Shown here in pieces: positions 23,376 through 30,888 of a DNA stretch of 31,229 nt. Below the pieces are notes generated by a model. It was given only the letters and a program-made list of their open reading frames with translations. It was not told the origin of the DNA and ran no database searches. The DNA is from CAZGWJ01 sp964529445. Its GTDB lineage: Bacteria > Oederibacteriota > Muellerivitia > Muellerivitales > Muellerivitaceae. Location of the stretch: assembly GCA_964529445.1 (NCBI GenBank), contig CAZGWJ010000025.1:1-31229 (forward strand), written 5' to 3'. Numbering within the stretch: position 1 is the stretch's first letter; the number at the start of each line of letters is the position of its first letter. The position numbers and the translations under genes were made by a program.

Positions 23376-23434
23376 GAAGCCCGGACGTCCAGATTGGCCC
23401 GGTTATCAAGGGATTGATCCGCCGTTCCGGGCAT
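23357..23434 (-). CDS. Possible small protein of 25 residues between folC and folD
   Basis: ATG 23434 begins 18 bases after the folC TGA, with GGAGG nine bases upstream. It encodes 25 residues ending ASWWRRF and stops at TGA 23357. There is no recognised family. The ribosome binding site and position after folC support translation. Against it are the short length and an overlapping promoter-like sequence. It is listed as a candidate only. Confidence 0.3.
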   Translation of the reverse strand: MPGTADQSLDNRANLDVRASWWRRF

Positions 23435-23452
23435 CCTTAACGACCTCCGTCT

Positions 23453-24688
23453 TCACAGGCGGGAAAGACCCCTGCCCCCGACGAGTGCCTCCCGACAGGC
23501 GCCGACCAGGTAGAGTGACCCCGTGATCAGAACGGGAACAGAATCACCGCCTTTTGCCAAGGCCAAGGCAAGGGCCTTCTCCCATTGCCTTGCGTAGAAC
23601 ACCGGCACACCTTCTCTTTCCCACTCTTCGAAAACACGCCGGCCCTCCGCCGCCCGATCCGCGGGCGGATCGGTGACGATGGCGACCTGTGTGCAGGCGG
23701 CCAACTCGGCCACACAGCTTCGGACATCCTTGTCGCCCAAATACCCGTTCAAGACGATCCATTTCCGGCCCGGAAAACCGGCATGAAGCGCTCTGGCCAA
23801 GGCTCGAGTCGCTGATGGGTTGTGGGCCCCGTCCAAGAGGGTCAAAGGCCTTTTGCGAATCGTTTCGAAACGACCAGGCCAGTGCATGAACCTCAACCCT
23901 CTTCGGATCGCCTCCCCTCCCACACGAAACCCATGGTTCCCCAGGAGTTTGGCACCCGCCACGGCCAGCGCCGCATTGGAACGATCCCAGGAAGGACGGT
24001 CCTCGCCCAAGGGAACCTGGTCCGGAAAATCCTCCCCCACAACGGCCAGGGCCGCACCGACTGCTCGAGCCTTCCGGCGAAGGACGGCCAGCGCCCGGGG
24101 ATTCTCCTGAAGGGTCGCCGCCAAGCACCCGCGTTTGAGGATCCCGGCTTTTTCCCCTGCGATTCGCTCGAGGGTCGGCCCCAGGATTTCCCGGTGTTCA
24201 AGACCGATCGGCGTGATCAGGATTGCCATTGGAGACTCGACAACGTTGGTGGCGTCCAATCGACCGCCAAGACCGGTCTCCAAGACGGCGACATCCACCT
24301 TTCTTTCCAGGAACCACAGGAAGGCAAGCGCGGTTTGGGCCTCGAAATAGGTGGGACGTCGCCGGGCCGGGAGCCCCTTGCACGCATGGAGTACCTTCAT
24401 CACAAGACGCTCGTATTCACGACGGGGGATCAAACGGCCGTCGACCCGAAAACGCTCACGGGGATCGGAGAGGTGCGGGGACGTGTAAAGACCGACACGA
24501 TAGCCCGCCGCGCCCAGGATGGACGCCAGGTAAGCGCAGGTCGAGCCCTTTCCGTTGGTCCCTGCGACATGCACCGATCGAAGATGCTTTTGGGGATCGC
24601 CCAAATGCGCCAACAGGACTCGGATGGTGGCGAGCCCGAACCGCCAACCAAACCTTTGCAGGGATTCCAGTCTTTCGGAGGGTCTCAT
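23453..24688 (-). CDS. folC: Folylpolyglutamate/dihydrofolate synthase family ligase
   Basis: A 411-residue Mur-ligase-fold enzyme that adds glutamate to folates (and, in some members, to dihydropteroate). HVAGTNGKGS at 40-49 is the ATP loop; YTSPHL, GLGGRLDATN, EKAGI and GAHN follow in order. One oddity: only about 13 residues separate the DF of the central domain from DRSNAALA. Most FolC proteins have about 40 residues there and the motif GxHQxxNAxxA; here HQ is replaced. The frame is continuous. ATG 24688 follows accD by 114 bases. The accD-folC order is a common pairing. Confidence 0.92.
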   Translation of the reverse strand: MRPSERLESLQRFGWRFGLATIRVLLAHLGDPQKHLRSVHVAGTNGKGSTCAYLASILGAAGYRVGLYTSPHLSDPRERFRVDGRLIPRREYERLVMKVLHACKGLPARRRPTYFEAQTALAFLWFLERKVDVAVLETGLGGRLDATNVVESPMAILITPIGLEHREILGPTLERIAGEKAGILKRGCLAATLQENPRALAVLRRKARAVGAALAVVGEDFPDQVPLGEDRPSWDRSNAALAVAGAKLLGNHGFRVGGEAIRRGLRFMHWPGRFETIRKRPLTLLDGAHNPSATRALARALHAGFPGRKWIVLNGYLGDKDVRSCVAELAACTQVAIVTDPPADRAAEGRRVFEEWEREGVPVFYARQWEKALALALAKGGDSVPVLITGSLYLVGACREALVGGRGLSRL

Positions 24689-24802
24689 GGGGTCCCCGAG
24701 GGATACCGATGAACAACGACAGGGATTCCGGAACTTAGCCTCGTCAAATCTCGTCCTTGCCCGCCCGCGCCCTGTTCACGAAAAGCCGGATCATAAAAAC
24801 CT

Positions 24803-25651
24803 TCAATTCCTGAAGAACCTGAGGATCCTGGCGAGAGCATCGCGCATCTGGAGGCGCGGTACGATAAGGTCCACGAAACCCTTATTCAGGACGAACTCAG
24901 AGCGCTGGAAACCCGGTGGTAGTTTCTGACGAATGGTCTGTTCGATGACCCGCGGCCCGGCAAAGCCGATCATGGCTCCGGGTTCCGCGATGTTCAGGTC
25001 TCCCAGCATGCCAAAGGAAGCTGCCACCCCTCCCGCCGTAGGATCGGTGAGGATGGAAAGGTACGGCACACGGGCTTCGTGGAGCTTTGCCAGGGCCGCA
25101 CTGGTCTTGGCCATCTGCATGAGGGAAAACATGCCCTCCTGCATGCGGGCCCCACCGCCCGATGAGGAAACCACCACGGCAGCAATCCGTTTCTTCCGGG
25201 CCCTTTCCACCGCGCGGACGATCTTCTCTCCCACGACACTGCCCATGCTACCGCCCATGAACTGAAAATCGGTGATAGAGATGGAAACGGGGATTCCGCC
25301 GATCTTCGCAAGGCCCGAGAGGACGGCATCGGGACTCTGTGTCTTGGTGCGCCCCTTGGCGAGCTTTTCCTCGTAGCCGGGAAATCCGAGGGGATTCATC
25401 GCGGTGAGACCATCATCGCACTCCTCGAAGGTGCCGGCATCGACCGTGAGATAAAGGCGTTCGGTAGAGGAAAGGGGATAATGGAAGCCGCAGCGGGGGC
25501 AGACCCGGAGGTTCTTGTCCAAGTCCTGGTTATAGACGATCTCGGAGCAACCCTTGCATTTTGCATAGAGTCCCACTGGCACCGAAACGGACTTGCGACC
25601 CCGGGTCGTCTTGACCAGGAGGTTCTTGACCTTCCTCTTGAACCAGGTCAT
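24803..25651 (-). CDS. accD: Acetyl-CoA carboxylase carboxyltransferase beta subunit
   Basis: A 282-residue beta subunit of the carboxyltransferase that moves the carboxyl group from biotin to acetyl-CoA to form malonyl-CoA. The N-terminal zinc ribbon has Cys32, Cys35, Cys51 and Cys54. The crotonase-like core shows SSGGGARMQEG and DPTAGGVAASF, forming oxyanion and acyl-CoA sites. The alpha subunit gene accA is not in this window. ATG 25651 follows an AAAGGAAGAGGG site; the gene lies 79 bases after trpA. The trpBA-accD-folC order occurs in Deltaproteobacteria and other groups. Confidence 0.98.
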   Translation of the reverse strand: MTWFKRKVKNLLVKTTRGRKSVSVPVGLYAKCKGCSEIVYNQDLDKNLRVCPRCGFHYPLSSTERLYLTVDAGTFEECDDGLTAMNPLGFPGYEEKLAKGRTKTQSPDAVLSGLAKIGGIPVSISITDFQFMGGSMGSVVGEKIVRAVERARKKRIAAVVVSSSGGGARMQEGMFSLMQMAKTSAALAKLHEARVPYLSILTDPTAGGVAASFGMLGDLNIAEPGAMIGFAGPRVIEQTIRQKLPPGFQRSEFVLNKGFVDLIVPRLQMRDALARILRFFRN

Positions 25652-25730
25652 TCCCTCTTCCTTTGAACCTTGGATGGAGCGCCTCTCAGCCCGGCACCAT
25701 CGGGAAACCGGAACGCATCAGCCGTTGCGT

Positions 25731-26534
25731 TCATGTTCGATGCGCCGCGAGCGCTCTCGCGACACTCCGGCAGAAACCTCCCACGACCCCGGCAAGCTCG
25801 CGGGGCCCGACCCGCGAAATGCGGTCGATTAGGGCACTGGCGATAATGACACCTCCCGCCTCTCGCCCGACAAGGGTCGCTTGGCGTGGCGTCGAGATCC
25901 CGAAACCCACCACAATGGGAGTCCTCAGCCGCCCTCGAAGAGCCCGTAGTCTGGGCAGCAATTCCCCGCCCAAACCCTTTCGCGCACCGGTCACCCCGGT
26001 GACCGAGACATAATACAGGAACGGAGCCGCCATAGAGTCCACGCGACGCTCCCGAGTCCGGTCCGATGTGGGCGACAGGAAGGGAACGAGACCGAGTCCG
26101 TGTTGCCGGAGGAGACCCATGGGGCTTCCCATGGCCTCGGCCGGAAGGTCCGGAACGATGACGCCATCCCCTCCCGCCTCCTTGAGAGTGCTCGCGAAAC
26201 GGGACCACCCCATCTGTTCGATCGGATTGAGATAGGTCATCACGAGGAGGGGCTGATGGTATCCCGCTTTTCGCAATGCCCGCAAGAGGCGAAAGACGTC
26301 CGCCACCTTCGTCCCGCGCCCCAAGGCGACGTGGGTGGCCTTTTGCAGGGTCGACCCGTCGGCAATGGGGTCGGAGAAAGGCACTCCGAGCTCCAATCCG
26401 TCCGCACCCGCATCGAGCGCGGCCCGTGCCGTCCTCAGGGAAAGGGCAAACGTGGGATACCCCACACACACATAAGGGAGAAAGCGGGGCCGTCCTCCGC
26501 TTCGCCCGAACAATCCGGAGAGGCGCCGGTTCAT
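25731..26534 (-). CDS. trpA: Tryptophan synthase alpha subunit
   Basis: A 267-residue TIM barrel that splits indole-3-glycerol phosphate into indole and glyceraldehyde 3-phosphate. ELGVPFSDPIADG supplies the catalytic Glu and Asp of the family, and GFGIS forms the phosphate-binding strand. The first-strand motif reads YVCVGYPT where most family members have a GDP or GDPD sequence. The start overlaps the trpB stop by four bases (ATGA), matching the obligate pairing of the two subunits. Length is normal. Confidence 0.97.
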   Translation of the reverse strand: MNRRLSGLFGRSGGRPRFLPYVCVGYPTFALSLRTARAALDAGADGLELGVPFSDPIADGSTLQKATHVALGRGTKVADVFRLLRALRKAGYHQPLLVMTYLNPIEQMGWSRFASTLKEAGGDGVIVPDLPAEAMGSPMGLLRQHGLGLVPFLSPTSDRTRERRVDSMAAPFLYYVSVTGVTGARKGLGGELLPRLRALRGRLRTPIVVGFGISTPRQATLVGREAGGVIIASALIDRISRVGPRELAGVVGGFCRSVARALAAHRT

Positions 26535-27715
26535 GGTTTCAACATTTCGACAAGCGTTGGAACATCCTTGTCACCACGGCCCGAGATGTTGATGACGAGG
26601 ATGGATCGGCGGGACAGGCGACGCGCAAGCTTACGGGCGAACGCCACGGCATGGGCGGATTCAAGGGCCGGCAGGATGCCTTCCTCCCGACAGAGAATGC
26701 TGACGGCTTCCAGGGCTTCCCGGTCGGTCACGTCGACGTAACGCGCTCGGCGAAGATCCTTGAAGAGACTGTGTTCGGGGCCCACGCCGGGATAATCCAG
26801 GCCGGCCGATATGGAATGCGTCCCTAGGATCTGGCCTTCACGGGTCTGGAGGAGATAGCTGCGTGCTCCGTGCAGAACTCCGGGCCTTCCCCGGGTGAGC
26901 GTGGCCGCATGACGCCCGGGAGCAGGACCCAAGCCTCCCGCCTCCACTCCCCAGAAGGCGACGCGCCGATCCTTGAGGAAGGGATGGAAAAGCCCCATGG
27001 CGTTGGACCCTCCACCCACGCAGGCCACGAGGGCATCCGGCAGACGTCCCTCGGCACGAAGGACCTGGCGGCGTACTTCCTCGCCGATGACGCGCTGGAA
27101 GTCCCGGACCATAGCGGGATAAGGATGCGGACCCGCCACGGAACCGATCAGGTAATAGGTGTTCCGGACATGGGTGACCCAATCCCGCATCGCTTCGTTC
27201 ATGGCGTCCTTCAGGGTCCGGGTGCCGGACGAGACGCCGTGGACTTGCGCCCCCAGGAGGCGCATGCGGAAGACGTTGAGGGCCTGTCGGCGCATATCCT
27301 CCTCTCCCATGAATACCTCGCAGGAGAGTCCGAAAAGCGCACAAACCGTGGCCGTGGCCACGCCGTGCTGTCCCGCCCCGGTCTCGGCGATGATGCGTTT
27401 CTTCCCCATTCGGACAGCCAGGAGTGCCTGTCCCAGGCAGTTGTTGATCTTGTGCGAACCGGTGTGGTCGAGATCTTCCCGCTTCAGATAAATGCGGGCA
27501 CCCCAGCGGCGCGAAAGATGCGCGGCGAAGGTCAAGGGGGTGGGACGCCCCGCGTATTCGAAGAGGTGCCTCTTGAAGGCGCGCTTGAAGGAAGGATCCC
27601 GGCGTGCGCGCTGATAAGCCCGTGTCAACTCATCGAGGGCCGCCATCAGCGTTTCAGGGACGAACCGTCCGCCGTAGGGGCCGTAAAAACCGCGCGCATC
27701 GGGATAAGGGGTCAT
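26531..27715 (-). CDS. trpB: Tryptophan synthase beta subunit
   Basis: A 394-residue PLP enzyme that joins indole and serine to make tryptophan. Lys89 in HTGSHKIN binds PLP, Glu111 in AETGAGQHG is the catalytic acid, and GGGSNA holds the PLP phosphate. The GPYGGRFVPETL N-terminus identifies the standard TrpB1 class that works with TrpA, not the standalone TrpB2. ATG 27715 lies 13 bases after the TPR gene stop, with a poor ribosome binding site, and the stop overlaps trpA. Confidence 0.98.
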   Translation of the reverse strand: MTPYPDARGFYGPYGGRFVPETLMAALDELTRAYQRARRDPSFKRAFKRHLFEYAGRPTPLTFAAHLSRRWGARIYLKREDLDHTGSHKINNCLGQALLAVRMGKKRIIAETGAGQHGVATATVCALFGLSCEVFMGEEDMRRQALNVFRMRLLGAQVHGVSSGTRTLKDAMNEAMRDWVTHVRNTYYLIGSVAGPHPYPAMVRDFQRVIGEEVRRQVLRAEGRLPDALVACVGGGSNAMGLFHPFLKDRRVAFWGVEAGGLGPAPGRHAATLTRGRPGVLHGARSYLLQTREGQILGTHSISAGLDYPGVGPEHSLFKDLRRARYVDVTDREALEAVSILCREEGILPALESAHAVAFARKLARRLSRRSILVINISGRGDKDVPTLVEMLKP

Positions 27716-27728
27716 GGGAGCGCCGCCG

Positions 27729-28337
27729 TCAGATCAGACCCGGGGCGGCGGGAGGGGGGAGGTCGTCGCCGGGCTCCTCAAGTCTCGACATCTCCTCCCT
27801 CAACTGGAGGATCTTCTGCTGGACCGCCGCGTTTCCCGGATCCATAGCCATCACCTTGAGATACTCGTTCTCGGCCTTGTCGATGTAATCCATCTTGTTG
27901 TAGAGGTCGCCCAGGCGAATGGTGTATCGCACGGCGTCCTCGATCTCGTTGTGGCGCTGGAAAAGATCGCGAAGGTTCCGGATGGCGTCTTCGGCGTCCG
28001 GAAGCCGGCTGATGATGTCCCGGTACATGTCCTTGGCCTTCGTGACGTCCTGGGGTTCGAACAGTTTCTGGATGATGTTGGCCATCTCGCGATAGGATCC
28101 CGAGGCCTTCTTCACGTTCTTCTCTCGCATGAAACCGTTGGCGGAAGCCTCGAACTCCTTGTAGGCCTTTTCGAGGTCGCCTTTCTTCATGTAGCATTCG
28201 CCCAGCGTGTAACGGACACCCCAGTCATTGGGATCCAGCCCCGTGATCTTCTCATACTCGAGGATGGCCTTCTCCCAACTGCCGGTGTGGTAGTAGATGT
28301 GGGCCAGCTTGATGGACAGGGCTTTCTGATCGGACAT
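27729..28337 (-). CDS. Cytoplasmic TPR-repeat protein inside the trp operon
   Basis: A 202-residue protein made of about five tetratricopeptide repeats (roughly 5-37, 38-71, 76-113, 114-147 and 148-181), with pattern residues such as WEKAILEYEKI, LEKAYKEFE and IDKAENEYLK. A Pro-rich tail ends it. No signal peptide or membrane segment is seen, so it is probably a cytoplasmic protein-interaction scaffold. It sits 9 bases after trpF and 13 bases before trpB, all on one strand, so it should be co-transcribed with the trp genes. I do not recognise a specific family; a role in tryptophan enzyme assembly is only a guess from position. Confidence 0.85.
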   Translation of the reverse strand: MSDQKALSIKLAHIYYHTGSWEKAILEYEKITGLDPNDWGVRYTLGECYMKKGDLEKAYKEFEASANGFMREKNVKKASGSYREMANIIQKLFEPQDVTKAKDMYRDIISRLPDAEDAIRNLRDLFQRHNEIEDAVRYTIRLGDLYNKMDYIDKAENEYLKVMAMDPGNAAVQQKILQLREEMSRLEEPGDDLPPPAAPGLI

Positions 28338-28346
28338 GGGATGCGT

Positions 28347-28976
28347 TCAACCTCGGAGACTGCGGAAGGCGGCCCGGGCACGCCGGACGAAGGCGGCCAT
28401 TCGGAGGAAATCCTTCACGCCGGGTGAGGACTCCACGCCGCTGGCAGCATCCACCCCGAAAGGTCGTGCCGCCCGGATCGCCCGATCCACGTTGCCAGGG
28501 TTCAATCCGCCGGCCAGGAGGAACGGAGCCGGGAGAGATGCGGCACGGCGGACCAGACGCCAGGGGAACGTTTCGCCCGTTCCCCCGCGCAAACCGGGAT
28601 TATAACGGTCCAACAGGAAGGCCGCAACGGAATAGCCCTTGAAAGGGGCCGGATCCAGCCTGTTTTTGACGCGGATGACCTTGAGAACAGGCACCGGAAG
28701 GCGCCGGGCATAATCAACACCCTCGTCCCCGTGCAACTGGACGACTTGGAACCGGCACATCGATACGATGCGAAGCGCCCGCGCCGGGGATTCGTTCACG
28801 AAAACGCCCACCGGCGTGATCCAGGGTGGAAGAAGGCGCACCAGCCTGCGCGCGCACGCGGGATTGATCCGGCGCGGACCCATGGACATCTGGAAGCCGA
28901 TGGCATCGACCCCCAGCTTCACGGCCGCACGCACGTCCTCCTCTCGAGTGAACCCGCAAAGCTTCACACGGAACAC
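28347..28976 (-). CDS. trpF: Phosphoribosylanthranilate isomerase
   Basis: A 209-residue TIM barrel that converts phosphoribosylanthranilate to CdRP. KLCGF near the N-terminus contains the catalytic Cys7, and FLLDRY contains the catalytic Asp. The phosphate sites are AGGLNPGNV and ASGVESSPGVKD. The start is GTG 28976, four bases after the trpC stop, with GGAGG nine bases upstream inside the end of trpC. It is a separate gene, not fused to trpC as in enteric bacteria. Confidence 0.96.
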   Translation of the reverse strand: MFRVKLCGFTREEDVRAAVKLGVDAIGFQMSMGPRRINPACARRLVRLLPPWITPVGVFVNESPARALRIVSMCRFQVVQLHGDEGVDYARRLPVPVLKVIRVKNRLDPAPFKGYSVAAFLLDRYNPGLRGGTGETFPWRLVRRAASLPAPFLLAGGLNPGNVDRAIRAARPFGVDAASGVESSPGVKDFLRMAAFVRRARAAFRSLRG

Positions 28977-28980
28977 GCGA

Positions 28981-29796
28981 TCATTCCTCCGTCCCGGGCA
29001 TCAGGTCCTTCACGGCTTTTACCGGATCCGCGTTCGTGACCAGGGATTCACCCACCAGCACCGCGTGGACGCCGGCATCCCTCAGACGCCGGGTGTCAGC
29101 CCGGGTTTTGATACCGCTCTCGCTGACCACCGTGGACCCCTTCGGACACAGGGGAAGCAACTTCAGGGTGGTTTCGGGATCCACCACGAAACTTTCAAGA
29201 TCACGGTTGTTGATGCCGATCAGGGGGCATTCGGCCGCTCGCGCGGCGTCCACTTCCCTCCTGCTATGGACCTCCACGAGGGCCGCCATCCCGAGTTCAT
29301 GGACGAGGTCCTGCATCTCGCGCAGACGCCCCAACGGCAGGAGGGCCGCAATGAGGAGTACGGCATCGGCTCCCGCTTCCCGGGCCTCCCAAACCTGCCA
29401 CTCGTCGATGATGAAGTCCTTCCGCAATACGGGCAATCCCGCGACGGATTTGGCGGCCTGCAGGTTCGCGAGGGAGCCCTGGAAATAATTCTCGTCGGTC
29501 AGCACCGAAAGAGCCTGGGCCCCTCCCTGCACGTAATCCCTCGCCAACCGCGGCACGTCGAAATCCGGCCGGAGGACGCCCCTCGAGGGGCTGGCCTTCT
29601 TGAGTTCGGCGATGAGGGACAACTGCCCTTCCCTTCGAATGGCCCCCACGAAATCAAGTGGAGGATGCTGGGCGAGCGCCCCATCCTTGAGGGAGGAAAG
29701 CAACCGGTCGCGCTTGAGGCGCTCGACCTCCTTCCTCTTGGTCTCCGCGATGTTGTTCAAGATGCCCACGATTTGCCCCTTGTCACCTTCGCTCAA
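28981..29796 (-). CDS. trpC: Indole-3-glycerol phosphate synthase
   Basis: A 271-residue TIM barrel that closes the indole ring from CdRP. Catalytic motifs are present: IAELKKASPS, LRKDFI, VEVHS, INNRDL and SESGI. The frame begins at TTG 29796, overlapping the trpD stop (TTGA). A GTG at 29769 with AAGGGG six bases upstream would give a start at GILNNIAETK and fits family N-termini about as well; the choice is open. It lies in the trpDCF run. Confidence 0.96.
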   Translation of the reverse strand: MSEGDKGQIVGILNNIAETKRKEVERLKRDRLLSSLKDGALAQHPPLDFVGAIRREGQLSLIAELKKASPSRGVLRPDFDVPRLARDYVQGGAQALSVLTDENYFQGSLANLQAAKSVAGLPVLRKDFIIDEWQVWEAREAGADAVLLIAALLPLGRLREMQDLVHELGMAALVEVHSRREVDAARAAECPLIGINNRDLESFVVDPETTLKLLPLCPKGSTVVSESGIKTRADTRRLRDAGVHAVLVGESLVTNADPVKAVKDLMPGTEE

Positions 29797-30812
29797 CCCT
29801 TCGAGACCCCGATCAGGGTCTCCAGCGCCCGAGCGGCCCTTCCTGAATCCAGGGATTCCTTGGCGGCCTGGATGCCGTCCTGCACATGCTGGACCCGGCC
29901 CGACACGTAGAATCCCAGTGCCGCACTCATGACGACGGCGTCCCGGCGGGCTCCCGTTTCCCGGCCCTCGAGAATGCCGCGAAGGATGCCGGCGTTGACA
30001 GCGGCGTTACCCCCGGCCAGTTGTTCCACGGGCCAACGGGTGAAACCGAAGACTTCCGGATAGAGGGTCAAGGTTTCCAGTTCCTTCCAAGCGGGACGCA
30101 TCTCGAAAAGATCCGTGGCCCCCGCACAACTCACCTCGTCGAGCCCGTCCCGGCTGTTCAGGGTCACCACCTGGACGCTCCCGGCGCGGACCAATGCCCG
30201 GGCCATGAGCCTGGCCTTCTCCGGATCGAACACGCCGATGACCTGCCTCGTGACGCCCGCAGGATTGCACAAGGGTCCGAGGATGTTGAAGAGGGTCCTC
30301 AAACCCAGTTCCTTCCGTATGGGACCGACGTTCTTCATGGCGGGGTGGAAGGCCGGGGCGAAAAGGAAGGCGATGCGAGCCTCCTTCAAGCATTTCTCCA
30401 GGACCGGGATCGGGGCATCGATCCGGACACCCAGCTCCTGGAGAACCTCCGCACTGCCGCACTGGCTGGATGCGGCCCGGTTGCCGTGCTTTGCCACCGT
30501 CACGTCCCCGCCCGCGAGTACGAAAGCCGAGGCCGTCGAGATGTTGAAGGTCCCGGCGTGGTCGCCCCCGGTCCCGCACACGTCCACGGCATCGGGATCG
30601 GGACAGGTGATCCTCACCATGTGCTTCCGCATGACCTCCATGCCGCCCACGATCTCGTCCACAGTCTCGCCCTTGGCGGCCAAAAGCGAAAGGTAGGAAC
30701 CTACCTGGGCCGGCGTAGCCTTGGCCTCGAGCATCTCCACCATGCAGGCGGAGGACTCCTCGCGGGTGAGGTCCTGTTTCTTGACGAGCTTCTTGAGGGC
30801 ATCCTGGATCAT
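29793..30812 (-). CDS. trpD: Anthranilate phosphoribosyltransferase
   Basis: A 339-residue enzyme that joins anthranilate and PRPP. I choose ATG 30812 (MIQDALKKLV) with GGAG seven bases upstream, since the 17 extra residues of the frame to 30863 do not look like the family. GTGGD at 80-84 is the PRPP-pyrophosphate loop, and NISTA and KHGNRA follow. No TrpG domain is fused. Neither trpE nor trpG lies between tatD and trpD, so anthranilate synthase must be encoded elsewhere. It is the first trp gene visible and has a candidate promoter. Confidence 0.97.
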   Translation of the reverse strand: MIQDALKKLVKKQDLTREESSACMVEMLEAKATPAQVGSYLSLLAAKGETVDEIVGGMEVMRKHMVRITCPDPDAVDVCGTGGDHAGTFNISTASAFVLAGGDVTVAKHGNRAASSQCGSAEVLQELGVRIDAPIPVLEKCLKEARIAFLFAPAFHPAMKNVGPIRKELGLRTLFNILGPLCNPAGVTRQVIGVFDPEKARLMARALVRAGSVQVVTLNSRDGLDEVSCAGATDLFEMRPAWKELETLTLYPEVFGFTRWPVEQLAGGNAAVNAGILRGILEGRETGARRDAVVMSAALGFYVSGRVQHVQDGIQAAKESLDSGRAARALETLIGVSKG

Positions 30813-30841
30813 GGCCGGCTCCGGGCGAGGGTTTTCATAGG

Positions 30842-30870
30842 ATTGTAACGGGGCGGGGGGCAAATATTAA
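30842..30870 (-). promoter_or_regulatory. trpD: Candidate promoter for the trp genes
   Basis: On the minus strand TTAATA (30870-30865), a 17-base spacer and TACAAT (30847-30842; 5/6 to consensus), about 30 bases before the trpD ATG. The leader would be too short for a classical tryptophan attenuator; the only tiny ORF there has no Trp codons. Confidence 0.45.
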
Positions 30871-30873
30871 GGA

Positions 30874-30888
30874 TTTCCTGTCAGGAAA
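30874..30888. promoter_or_regulatory. 15-base palindrome next to the trpD promoter
   Basis: TTTCCTG-N-CAGGAAA is a perfect 7+7 dyad that spans the tatD stop codon and lies four bases upstream of the proposed -35 box of trpD. A single-base loop makes it a poor RNA hairpin, so a protein operator is the more natural reading. No factor can be named. Confidence 0.35.

Noticed and set aside
24744..24794. 16-residue ORF between accD and folC (MIRLFVNRARAGKDEI)
   Set aside because: Only a minimal AGG precedes it, it is very short and has no distinctive sequence.
30809..30838. 9-residue ORF overlapping the trpD start (MKTLARSRP)
   Set aside because: Considered as a trp leader peptide, but it has no Trp codon, no ribosome binding site and no terminator hairpin.
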